Part shown: one piece after another, positions 57,261-64,000 of the stretch
Numbering within the stretch: position 1 is the first letter of the stretch
Layout: each line of letters opens with the position of its first letter
Assembly: GCA_037444825.1 (NCBI GenBank)
Contig: JBBILR010000003.1
Span: 1 to 64,000, forward strand
Length of the DNA stretch: 64,000 nucleotides
Reading direction: 5' to 3'
From: JBFLVU01 sp037444825
GTDB taxonomy: Bacteria; Acidobacteriota; UBA4820; DSQY01
Notes under the pieces: generated by a model
What the model saw: the letters and a program-made list of their open reading frames with translations, nothing else
Database searches by the model: none
Told to the model about the DNA's origin: nothing
Made by a program: the position numbers and the translations under genes

Positions 57261-58331
57261 ATGGCCAAGAAAGTGGTGCACGTCGTCGGAACGGGGACCA
57301 TCGGGGAACCGCTCATCGGCCTTCTCTGCCGGATGAAGGACCACTTCGGCTTCGAGGAGGTCACCTTTCACAAGCGGACGCCGCTTCTCGAGGACCGGGC
57401 CAAGGTCCTCGCCCTGCTGCAGGACGGGGCCCGGCTGGCGGCCGACCCGGAGGCCTACGAAGGCTTCCACAAGCTGGGCATGGAGCCCGCCCTCACCGCC
57501 TCGGAGGCCCTCCAGCGGGCCACGGTGGTCATCGACTGCACCCCCGTGGGCAACCAGAACAAGGAGAAGCTCTACGTCCCCTACGCCAAGGAGGTGAAAG
57601 GCTTTCTCGCCCAGGGGAGCGAGTTCGGCTTCGGCAAGATGTACGCGCGCGGCATCAACGACGCCGCCCTCGTCCCCGGGGAGGACCGCTTCATTCAGAT
57701 CGTCTCCTGCAACACCCACAACATCGCCGTGGTGATCCACACGCTGGGGATGGCCAACGGGGAGGACCGGGAGTCCTTCCAGGAGGGCCGCTTCCTGTGC
57801 ATGCGGCGCGCCAACGACATCTCCCAGGACTCCTCGTACATTCCGTCCCCCCAGGCGGGAAAGCACGAGGACGAGGCCTTCGGCACCCACCACGCGAGGG
57901 ACGCCTGGCACCTCTTCAAGACCCTGGGCCTGGAGCTGGACCTCTACTCCTCCGCCGTCAAGATGAACACGCAGTACATGCACACCATCTGGTTCCAGCT
58001 CCGGCTCAAGAAGCCCACCACCCTGGAGAAGCTGGTGGCCCAGATCCACGCCAACCGTCGCGTGGCGGTCACCTACAAGAAAAGCGCGGGGACCGTCTTC
58101 TCCTTCGGCCGGGACCACGGCTACTACGGCCGGATCCTCAGCCAGACGGTGATCCCCTTAAGGAGCCTGGCCGTTTCCCGGGGGGGCACCCAGGTGACGG
58201 GCTTCTGTTACACGCCCCAAGACGGGAACTCCCTCCTCTCCAGCGTCGCCGCGGCCACGTGGATGATCCACCCCGAGGACGTGGAGTCGAGGCTCGACTG
58301 CCTGAGGCCCTTCATCTTTCAGGAAGTGTGA
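57261..58331 (+). CDS. archaeal-type (type II) glyceraldehyde-3-phosphate dehydrogenase homologue
   Basis: This 356-residue protein has an NAD-type Rossmann start (HVVGTGTIGEPL), the DCTPVGNQNKEKLY block and FGFGKMYARGIND, then VSCNTHNIAVVI with Cys150. The Cys position and flanks match the catalytic Cys of archaeal type II GAPDH (SCNTTG in that family). The later RRANDISQDSSYIP, KHEDEAFGTHHARD and SSAVKMNTQYMHTIWFQLRLKKP are also like the archaeal enzyme. Differences are Thr-His in place of Thr-Thr after CN and a changed nucleotide region, so the substrate or cofactor may differ. It is distinct from the bacterial type I GAPDH. GGAGGA precedes the ATG at 57261. No partner gene such as PGK is near. 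Confidence 0.72.
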   Translation: MAKKVVHVVGTGTIGEPLIGLLCRMKDHFGFEEVTFHKRTPLLEDRAKVLALLQDGARLAADPEAYEGFHKLGMEPALTASEALQRATVVIDCTPVGNQNKEKLYVPYAKEVKGFLAQGSEFGFGKMYARGINDAALVPGEDRFIQIVSCNTHNIAVVIHTLGMANGEDRESFQEGRFLCMRRANDISQDSSYIPSPQAGKHEDEAFGTHHARDAWHLFKTLGLELDLYSSAVKMNTQYMHTIWFQLRLKKPTTLEKLVAQIHANRRVAVTYKKSAGTVFSFGRDHGYYGRILSQTVIPLRSLAVSRGGTQVTGFCYTPQDGNSLLSSVAAATWMIHPEDVESRLDCLRPFIFQEV

Positions 58332-58341
58332 TCCGTGCCAC

Positions 58342-58370
58342 TTGCGCCGTCCCCGTTCTTTGGGTAGAGT
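58342..58370 (+). promoter_or_regulatory. sigma-70-type promoter of the DUF4870/Tic20-like gene
   Basis: TTGCGC at 58342-58347 and TAGAGT at 58365-58370 are exactly 17 bases apart. Transcription would start near 58377, with a 17-base leader carrying AAAGGGAGGTGACC. Confidence 0.6.
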
Positions 58371-58393
58371 GAGGTCAGGAAAGGGAGGTGACC

Positions 58394-58798
58394 ATGGGCG
58401 ACCCCGAAACCACTGGTGCGAGCAAACCCTACGCGGACGAGGACAAGATTCACCTCTTCCTCGCCTACTTCGGCCTTCTGGCGTTGATCCCCTTCTTCAT
58501 GTTCAAGGACAAGAAGGACGACCCCCAGAAGGAGTACGTGTACTGGCACGGCCGGGAGGGGCTGGCCTTCGCGGTGGTGGTGATCGTGGCCTGGATCATC
58601 GGGGTCTTCGCCTCCATCATCCTGGGCATGCTCATCGGCGCCTTGACGCTGGGGATCGGCAGCCTCATCTCCCCCTGCATCATGTGCGTCCTCGCCGTCT
58701 TGTTCCTGGCCGTCAACATCACGGCCTGGGTCAAGGCCTTTAAAGGCGAGAAGTGGGAGATCCCGCTGGTCCACAAGATCGCGGAAATGTTCGGTTGA
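58394..58798 (+). CDS. small membrane protein (DUF4870/Tic20-like)
   Basis: This 134-residue protein has three to four membrane segments (IHLFLAYFGLLALIPFFMF, GLAFAVVVIVAWIIGVFASIIL, GALTLGIGSLISPCIMCVLAVLFLAVNI) and the HGREGLAFA-type motif common in DUF4870/Tic20-like proteins. Those are widespread, of unknown function, and sometimes placed next to envelope genes. The ATG at 58394 is preferred over the GTG at 58388 because GGGAGGTGACC is at ideal distance. A terminator follows at 58825, so it forms a single unit. Confidence 0.75.
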   Translation: MGDPETTGASKPYADEDKIHLFLAYFGLLALIPFFMFKDKKDDPQKEYVYWHGREGLAFAVVVIVAWIIGVFASIILGMLIGALTLGIGSLISPCIMCVLAVLFLAVNITAWVKAFKGEKWEIPLVHKIAEMFG

Positions 58799-58824
58799 TG
58801 CGGGAAGACGAAACCGGAAGGAAG

Positions 58825-58850
58825 GAGGGGCCCCGCCGGGGCCCCTCTTT
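58825..58850 (+). terminator. rho-independent terminator
   Basis: GAGGGGCCCC at 58825-58834 (with slight shift) pairs with GGGGCCCCTC at 58838-58847 across GCC, followed by TTTCGC. It ends the Tic20-like gene. tsaB begins 26 bases later. Confidence 0.75.
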
Positions 58851-58875
58851 CGCGCCTCCTCGGGAGGATTCCGCC

Positions 58876-59523
58876 ATGGGCGCCGTTCTGGGACTGGACA
58901 CCAGCACTTTCCTCCTGCAGGCGGCGCTCCTCCGGGAGGACGGCAGCCTGGCCGCCGAGCTTCGGGAGGAGGTCCCCACCCACACCCCCCGGATCCCCGG
59001 AGCCATCGAGGGCCTGCTCCAGGAGGCCGGGCTTTCGGCCGGCCGTCTCGCCGCCGTGGGGGTGACCCGGGGCCCCGGCTCGTTCACGGGGTTGCGGGTG
59101 GGGCTGGCGGCGGCGCTGGGGCTGGGGAAGGGTCTGGGGATCCCCGTCTACGGCCTTTCGACGCTGGAGGCGGTGGCCCGCGCCTTCCCCGGGGAGGGGA
59201 GGGGAGTGGTCCTGCTGGATGCGCGGAGAGGCGAGGTCTACGCCCAACCTTTCCTCCGCGAGGGAGGGGAGGTCCGCCCTCTGGAACCGGCCCGGAGCCT
59301 TCCCCCGGCAACCCTCCAACCGGCGGATTTCGAGTGGGCGGCGGGGGACGGAGTGGCCCTGGTGGCGGGGTGGCCGCCTTCGTGCCGGCTCTTTCCCGGC
59401 GTGGGCGGCGCGGCGGTCCAGGCGGCCCTCCAGGCGCTCCGGGAGCGAACCGCCGGAAGGGCTCCGGAGCCCCTTTCCCCCCTCTACGTGCGCCCTCCGG
59501 ACGTGCGGGAGCCGAGTCGCTGA
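58876..59523 (+). CDS. tsaB: tRNA threonylcarbamoyladenosine biosynthesis protein TsaB
   Basis: TsaB is the ASKHA-fold partner of TsaD in making t6A at position 37 of ANN-decoding tRNAs. The 215-residue protein begins GAVLGLDTSTFLLQAALL, and has GVTRGPGSFTGLRVGLAAALGLGKGL, followed by GLSTLEAVARAF and DARRGEVYAQPF. These fit TsaB (no metal-binding His motif of TsaD). The ATG at 58876 has GGGAGGATTCC upstream; the longer frame upstream is noise. tsaE and tsaD are not in the window. The radical SAM gene follows after 65 bases. Confidence 0.9.
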   Translation: MGAVLGLDTSTFLLQAALLREDGSLAAELREEVPTHTPRIPGAIEGLLQEAGLSAGRLAAVGVTRGPGSFTGLRVGLAAALGLGKGLGIPVYGLSTLEAVARAFPGEGRGVVLLDARRGEVYAQPFLREGGEVRPLEPARSLPPATLQPADFEWAAGDGVALVAGWPPSCRLFPGVGGAAVQAALQALRERTAGRAPEPLSPLYVRPPDVREPSR

Positions 59524-59541
59524 CGGAAGAGGGGCCTTCCG

Positions 59542-59571
59542 TTTCCCCCGGCGTCCCGCCGGGCGTACAAT
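59542..59571 (+). promoter_or_regulatory. possible promoter of the radical SAM gene
   Basis: TTTCCC at 59542-59547 and TACAAT at 59566-59571 are 18 bases apart. Transcription would begin near 59578, giving an 11-base leader with GAGG before the ATG at 59589. Confidence 0.4.
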
Positions 59572-59588
59572 GGGTCCCCCGAGGTCCG

Positions 59589-60458
59589 ATGCGCTACTTC
59601 GAGCCGGTGTTCCGCCCGCCCTCCGAAGCCGAAAGCCTCATCCTGCAAGTGACGGTGGGGTGCAGCCACAACGCCTGCACCTTCTGCGGCATGTACCGGC
59701 ACAAGCGCTTCTTCGTCCGGCCCCTGGAGGAGGTCTTGGAAGAGGTGAGGGAAGCGGCCGCCGAGTGGCCCTCCTGCCCCCGCGTCTTTCTGGGGGACGG
59801 CGACGCCCTCGCCGCGCCGGCCGATTTTCTCCTCGCCGTGCTGGCGGCCCTTCGCCGGGCCTTCCCCGGCCTTCGCCGGGTCTCCCTCTACGCCACCCCC
59901 ATGAACCTCCTGGAAAAGAGCGCTTCGGAACTCCGCGCGCTGAAGGAGGCCGGCCTGGGCCTCTACTACCTGGGGCTGGAATCGGGCTCCGACGAGGTCC
60001 TCCGGCGGGTGGGCAAGGGGGCCACCTCCTCCGAGATGGTCCAGGCGGTTCGAAAGGGGCGGGAGGCGGGGCTCAAGTCTTCGGTCATGGTCCTGTTGGG
60101 CCTGGGCGGGGTGGAAGGCGCGGAGGAGCACGTCCGGGCCAGCGCCGAGGTGCTGAACGAGATGCAGCCGGGGTACCTCTCCGTTCTCACTTGGTACCCC
60201 GTACCCCAAGCGCCCCTTTTCCGCGCCCTCCAGGCTGGGCGCTTCCGAATGCCCGGCGACGAGGGGATCCTGGACGAGTTGGAGCTCCTCCTTCGCCTGC
60301 TCCATCTGCAAGACACCGTCTTCCGCGCCAACCACGCCTCCAACCCCCTGCCCATGGGGGGCCGCCTCTCGCGGGACCGGGAGCGGCTTCTGGCGGCGGT
60401 GGACGCCGCCCGGAGGGGGGAGCTTCCCCTCCGGCCGCACTTCTTGAGGGGAACCTGA
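59589..60458 (+). CDS. radical SAM protein
   Basis: This 289-residue protein is a radical SAM enzyme. The cluster motif is C-x4-C-x2-C (Cys25, Cys30, Cys33) in VGCSHNACTFCGMYRHKRF, the spacing found in a known subgroup with the GCSHNxCxFC signature. Further typical blocks are RVFLGDGDALA, LGLYYLGLESGSDEVLRRVGKGA and SVMVLLGLGG. No auxiliary Fe-S or B12 domain is seen. The substrate is unknown. The ATG at 59589 follows GAGGTCCG. Its TGA overlaps the ATG of the large DUF3857 gene by one base (TGATG). Confidence 0.83.
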   Translation: MRYFEPVFRPPSEAESLILQVTVGCSHNACTFCGMYRHKRFFVRPLEEVLEEVREAAAEWPSCPRVFLGDGDALAAPADFLLAVLAALRRAFPGLRRVSLYATPMNLLEKSASELRALKEAGLGLYYLGLESGSDEVLRRVGKGATSSEMVQAVRKGREAGLKSSVMVLLGLGGVEGAEEHVRASAEVLNEMQPGYLSVLTWYPVPQAPLFRALQAGRFRMPGDEGILDELELLLRLLHLQDTVFRANHASNPLPMGGRLSRDRERLLAAVDAARRGELPLRPHFLRGT

Positions 60459-63400
60459 TGGCCCATCCCATGCGAACGCTCCTGGCCGCCGGAGCGCTGG
60501 CCCTTTCCGCCGCCCTCTCCCCCCGCGCCGATTCCTACGCCGACCTGGAAGCCCGGTTCCTGAGGAGCCTGGAGACCAGCCGCTCCGACCCCAGGGGCCT
60601 CGTGGATCTGTACCAGGCGAGGGCCCTGGAGCCTTTCGTGGACGGGACGGACGCCCTGGAACGAAGCCTCCGGGCCATGCTGTCCGACCCCCGCACCGAC
60701 CCCGAGGTGGCCGCCCACGCCGCCGCCCTGCTGGCGGAGGTCTGCCGGGACGCGGGCCGGGAGGCCGAGGCGGACCGCCTCGTGGAGGGGCTCGGCTTTC
60801 TCCGGCACTGGCTCCTGCTGGGGCCCTTCGACGACGACAACAAGAGCGGCTTCGACGCCGCCTACCCGCCGGAGAGCGACCTCCGCTTGGACGCCACCTA
60901 CGCCGGGAAGGTCCACATGGTGTCCTGGAGGCCCCTGCCGGTGCCGGCCCCGGACGGCGTCGTTCCCCTGGACGAGCTGCTGGACCCCGTGGAGAAGGCC
61001 GCCGGGTACGCCCTCGCCTTCGTGAGGGTGGCCGCCGACCGGCCCTGCGTCCTCCGGGGCGGCTTCAACGAGGCCTACAAGGTGTGGGTGAACGGGGAGC
61101 TGGTGGGCTCGGCCAAAATCTACGGCGGGCGGGCCTTGGATCAAGTGTCCATGCCGTGCACCCTGCGGCGGGGGTGGAACGCCGTCCTCGTGAAGGTGTG
61201 CAACCAGGAGTCGGGGTGGAACTTCACCCTCCGCCTCACCGACGGCGAGGGCCGGTCCCTTCCGGGCTTCGAGTGCACCTCCGACGCGCGCCGGGTCAAG
61301 GAGTCCATCGGGGCCATCCTGGTCAAGGACGGTTCGGCCCCCCAGGGCTTCGCCTTCCGCGACCCTCTGAAGGTGCTGGAGGATCGGGCGGCGTCCGGCG
61401 CGCCCGAGGCCCTCAAGGATTGGGGGACGGTCCTCTACCGGCTCCGCCTCTTCGACCGGGCCGACCCCAGGCACCTGGAGGTCCTCCGGAAGGCCGCCCA
61501 GGGCGATCCCGGCGACCCCGTGACCTGGCTCACCCTGGCCGAGGCGGAGGAGGACCACAACCGCCGGCGGGAGGCCCTGGAGAAGGGCCTGGCCGCTTCG
61601 CCCGGCCACCCGCTGCTGCTGGCCGAGCTGGGGCGGTACTACCTGGGGCGCAACATGCCCTTCCCCGCCCTGGAGCACCTTCGCAAGGCTCGCCGGGCGG
61701 ACCCTCAAAGCCCCGCCTTGGAGACCCTCGAAATGCGCGTCCTTCTTCGCTTCGCCAGCGACGGGGCGGGGGCCATCCGGCTCTGGCGGCTGGCGGAAGA
61801 GCACCCGCGCTGCCTCGCCGTGCTGGAAGGGGCGGAGGAGGCCGCCCGGCGGCTCTCTTCCCCGGAGCACGAGCGGCGGTGGTCCGAGGCCCTGCGTGCC
61901 CTTCGCCAGGGAGACCCGGGAGGCTGGGCCGACGCGGCGGAGGCGGCGCTGGGGCGGGGCGAGGTGGCAGAGGGCCGGCGTCTTTTCGAGGAGGCCCTCC
62001 GGCGCTTCCCGGTGAACCGCCAGCTCGCCTTCACGTACGCCAGCCGGCTCTTGGACTTGAACCGCCCCCGGGAGGCCGAGGGGGTTCTCCTGCGGCTCCT
62101 GGCCTGGTGCCCCGACTGGTCCCCCGCCCACGCCCTCCTCGGGGAGGTGCGCGAATCGCTCAAAGACCGGGAAGGGGCGCTGGCGGCCTTCCGGCAGGCC
62201 CTGCTCCTCAACCCCCAGCAGGAGGACCTGAAGCGCCGGGTCGCCTTTTTAAGCCCCAAGGAGGAGCCCTTCTGGGGACCTTACCGGATGGCCCCCGAGG
62301 AGGTGCCGAATTCCCAGGGCCGCTTCCGCGGCCAGCCGGCCGTGGTGCTCCTGCAGAACGAGGTGGTGGAGGTGCAGGAGACGGGCCTCTCCTCGCGCTA
62401 CGTGCAGCGGGTGGTGGAAATCCGGGACCCCAAGGCGGCCCGGGGCCTCGAAACCGTCCAGGTGGGGTTCGACCCCGACCGGGAGGAGGTGAAGGTGCTG
62501 GAAGCCTCCCTCGTCAAGGCCGACGGGAGCCGCATCCACGCGGAGGTCCAAATCACCGACGCCCTTTCCGACCCCCAGGTCCGCCTGTACTACCGGAACC
62601 GCAATGTGGTCCTTTCCTTCCCAGCGGCCCAGGCGGGCGACGTGATCTGGGTGGAGTACCTCCTCGCCGACTCCGGCGCCGCCAACGACTACGGCCAGTA
62701 CTTCGGCGACCTAGTCCCCTTCCGCGAAGGGCTCCCCGTCCTGTCCCGCCAGTACACCCTCCTCGTCTCCCCACGGCTTCCCCTCTATCTGCACGAGGAG
62801 CGCATCCCCGCCTCGCCGCTCGTCGTCAGCCGCGGCGGAAAGAAGGTCTACCGGTGGAACGTCTCCGACCTGGACCCCCTGGAGCGGGAGCCCCTCTCCC
62901 CCGGCTACACCGAGACGGGGGCCTACCTCCACCTCTCCACCTTTCCCGACCGGGAGGCCATGGGGCGGTGGTACGCCCGCTTCATCCAGGACCAGTGGGA
63001 ACCCACGCCGGAGATGCGGGAGAAGGCCGCCGAGCTGATCCGCGGGGTCACGGACCCCCAAGAGCGCGTCCGGGCCATCCACCGGTGGGTGGTCCAGCAG
63101 ACCCGGTACGTGGGGCTGGAGTTCGGGGTCCACGGCTACCGCCCCTACAAGGCGAGGCAGGTCTTCGCCCGCCGCTTCGGGGACTGCAAGGACAAGGCGC
63201 TTCTCCTCTCCGTTCTCCTCAAGGAGGCGGGCTTCGACGCCGCCATGGTGCTCGTGCGGACCCGGGACAACGGGGCCATGGCCCCCGAGCCGGCCTCCCT
63301 GGCCATCTTCAACCACGCCATCTGCTACGTTCCGGAGCTGGACCTCTTTCTCGACGGGACGGCGGAGTACGCGGCCCTGGGGGAATTGCCCGCCCTCGAC

Positions 63401-64000
63401 CAGGGGGTGGACGTGCAGGTGGTGTGGCCCGACGGCCGGACCCAGGCCCGCAGAACGCCGGTCTTTGAGGCCGGCGCCAACACCTACGCCGCCTCCTACC
63501 GCCTTCGGATCCGTGGGGATGCACCGGATGCCCAGGGGACCCTGGAGATCGCCGTCACCGGGCAGGAGTGCTCCTGGATCCGCGCCCGGTACCAGGACCC
63601 GGCCACCTTGAGGGAAAAGCTGGAGAAGGACCTTTCCCCCTCCTTCCCCGGCACCCGCCTGGATTCGGCCACCTCCGCGGGCATCGCCGAGTTCGCGGCC
63701 CCCGTGAAGCTCCGGGTGGAAGGGCGCTTCGGCCAGGCGGCCCGTCCGGAGGGGAAGGACCGGGTCAGCCTGCCCCTGTGGATGGGGCGGCTGGACCTTT
63801 CCTCCTCCGTGGCTTCCCTGGAGGAGCGGGACCTCCCGCTGGTGCTGGACTTCCCCTGGGACCAGTCCTACGACGTCACCTACGCCTTTCCGGAGGGGGC
63901 CGCCGCCGAGGCTCCCCCCGAGGTTCACGAGGAGACCCCCTTCGGCTCGCTGGACCGGACCGTGACGCCCGAGAAGGGAGGGCTTCGGGTCCTCACGCGG
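60458..64000 (+). CDS. large exported protein: sugar-binding-like domain, TPRs, DUF3857, transglutaminase (partial at window end)
   Basis: At least 1181 residues, open to the edge of the window. An N-terminal signal peptide (MRTLLAAGALALSAALS, after the second Met) leads to a beta-sandwich of about 200 residues (WVNGELVGSA; RRGWNAVLVKVCNQESGWNF) resembling a glycoside-hydrolase ligand-binding fold. TPR-like helices follow (about 330-600; LLAELGRYYLGRNMPFPALEHL), then a DUF3857 domain and a transglutaminase domain. All catalytic residues are present: Cys910 in RFGDCKDKALLL, His953 in FNHAICYV, Asp966 in FLDGTAEY. It is the third DUF3857 protein of the window. The start ATG 60458 overlaps the radical SAM stop; the alternative ATG at 60470 is also possible. 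Function is unknown; a cell-surface processing role is likely. Confidence 0.87.
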   Translation, partial: MAHPMRTLLAAGALALSAALSPRADSYADLEARFLRSLETSRSDPRGLVDLYQARALEPFVDGTDALERSLRAMLSDPRTDPEVAAHAAALLAEVCRDAGREAEADRLVEGLGFLRHWLLLGPFDDDNKSGFDAAYPPESDLRLDATYAGKVHMVSWRPLPVPAPDGVVPLDELLDPVEKAAGYALAFVRVAADRPCVLRGGFNEAYKVWVNGELVGSAKIYGGRALDQVSMPCTLRRGWNAVLVKVCNQESGWNFTLRLTDGEGRSLPGFECTSDARRVKESIGAILVKDGSAPQGFAFRDPLKVLEDRAASGAPEALKDWGTVLYRLRLFDRADPRHLEVLRKAAQGDPGDPVTWLTLAEAEEDHNRRREALEKGLAASPGHPLLLAELGRYYLGRNMPFPALEHLRKARRADPQSPALETLEMRVLLRFASDGAGAIRLWRLAEEHPRCLAVLEGAEEAARRLSSPEHERRWSEALRALRQGDPGGWADAAEAALGRGEVAEGRRLFEEALRRFPVNRQLAFTYASRLLDLNRPREAEGVLLRLLAWCPDWSPAHALLGEVRESLKDREGALAAFRQALLLNPQQEDLKRRVAFLSPKEEPFWGPYRMAPEEVPNSQGRFRGQPAVVLLQNEVVEVQETGLSSRYVQRVVEIRDPKAARGLETVQVGFDPDREEVKVLEASLVKADGSRIHAEVQITDALSDPQVRLYYRNRNVVLSFPAAQAGDVIWVEYLLADSGAANDYGQYFGDLVPFREGLPVLSRQYTLLVSPRLPLYLHEERIPASPLVVSRGGKKVYRWNVSDLDPLEREPLSPGYTETGAYLHLSTFPDREAMGRWYARFIQDQWEPTPEMREKAAELIRGVTDPQERVRAIHRWVVQQTRYVGLEFGVHGYRPYKARQVFARRFGDCKDKALLLSVLLKEAGFDAAMVLVRTRDNGAMAPEPASLAIFNHAICYVPELDLFLDGTAEYAALGELPALDQGVDVQVVWPDGRTQARRTPVFEAGANTYAASYRLRIRGDAPDAQGTLEIAVTGQECSWIRARYQDPATLREKLEKDLSPSFPGTRLDSATSAGIAEFAAPVKLRVEGRFGQAARPEGKDRVSLPLWMGRLDLSSSVASLEERDLPLVLDFPWDQSYDVTYAFPEGAAAEAPPEVHEETPFGSLDRTVTPEKGGLRVLTR

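Overview
The window is 64 kb of very GC-rich bacterial chromosome, packed with genes on both strands. About 52 protein genes are supported. Junctions are tight, often ATGA or GTGA overlaps, and no intergenic stretch reaches 300 bases. I see no tRNA, rRNA, CRISPR array, prophage or insertion sequence. Gene content fits a Gram-negative-type heterotroph with respiratory and fatty-acid metabolism. The mix of DUF3857 transglutaminase proteins, DUF4388 (PatA-like) proteins, a MXAN_5187_C-like protein, RNase J, class I two-subunit fumarase and a membrane Fe-S oxidoreductase of the EtfD/HdrD type points to Acidobacteriota or a Myxococcota-like lineage. That placement is inference; no marker rRNA is present.

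Layout. 1-5 kb: end of an unknown gene, a TauE/SafE permease, a transglutaminase-like protein, then MFS exporter, UppP and RNase J. 5.7-8 kb: two DUF4388 proteins transcribed divergently, the first downstream-linked to RNase J. 8-10.8 kb: an EtfD-like membrane Fe-S oxidoreductase behind a near-consensus promoter, then MobA. 10.8-27 kb, all minus strand: malic enzyme, EamA transporter, lytic transglycosylase, a GAF-like protein, RuvB, class V aminotransferase, two small exported proteins, two tandem DUF3857 proteins (one lacking its catalytic residues) and a Kup potassium transporter. 27-29.6 kb: malate dehydrogenase divergent from the two fumarase subunits. 29.7-33.3 kb: a large hybrid histidine kinase. 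33.5-39 kb: the envelope/isoprenoid operon uppS-cdsA-dxr-rseP, followed closely by a small 2Fe-2S protein and an acyl-CoA dehydrogenase. 39-41 kb: a CBS protein and an M24 peptidase. 40.9-45.1 kb: half-ferritin, cysteine desulfurase, thioredoxin-like ferredoxin, sigma-54 activator, MobB and a DnaC-like ATPase. 45-49 kb: a GT39 glycosyltransferase and a degenerate spermidine-synthase-like membrane protein. 49-54.5 kb: patatin, glutamate-family dehydrogenase, DUF362 ferredoxin, RNase H and a MXAN_5187_C-like protein. 54.6-58.8 kb: metK-ahcY, an archaeal-type GAPDH homologue and a small membrane protein. 58.9-64 kb: tsaB, a radical SAM protein and a third, very large DUF3857 protein running off the end.

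Functional threads: the C4 part of the TCA cycle (malic enzyme, malate dehydrogenase, fumarase), undecaprenyl-phosphate supply and recycling (uppS, uppP), the activated-methyl cycle (metK, ahcY), Fe-S biology (desulfurase, three small or medium ferredoxin-like proteins, EtfD-like, DUF362) and molybdenum cofactor maturation (mobA, mobB at separate sites). Several promoters can be read directly as TTGnnn-N17/18-TAnnnT. Two of them place the transcription start exactly on the A of the ATG, suggesting leaderless mRNAs. Nothing here is a clear new defence or mobile system. The most interesting items are the active/inactive DUF3857 pair, the desulfurase-ferredoxin-activator operon, the GAPDH homologue and the leaderless promoters.
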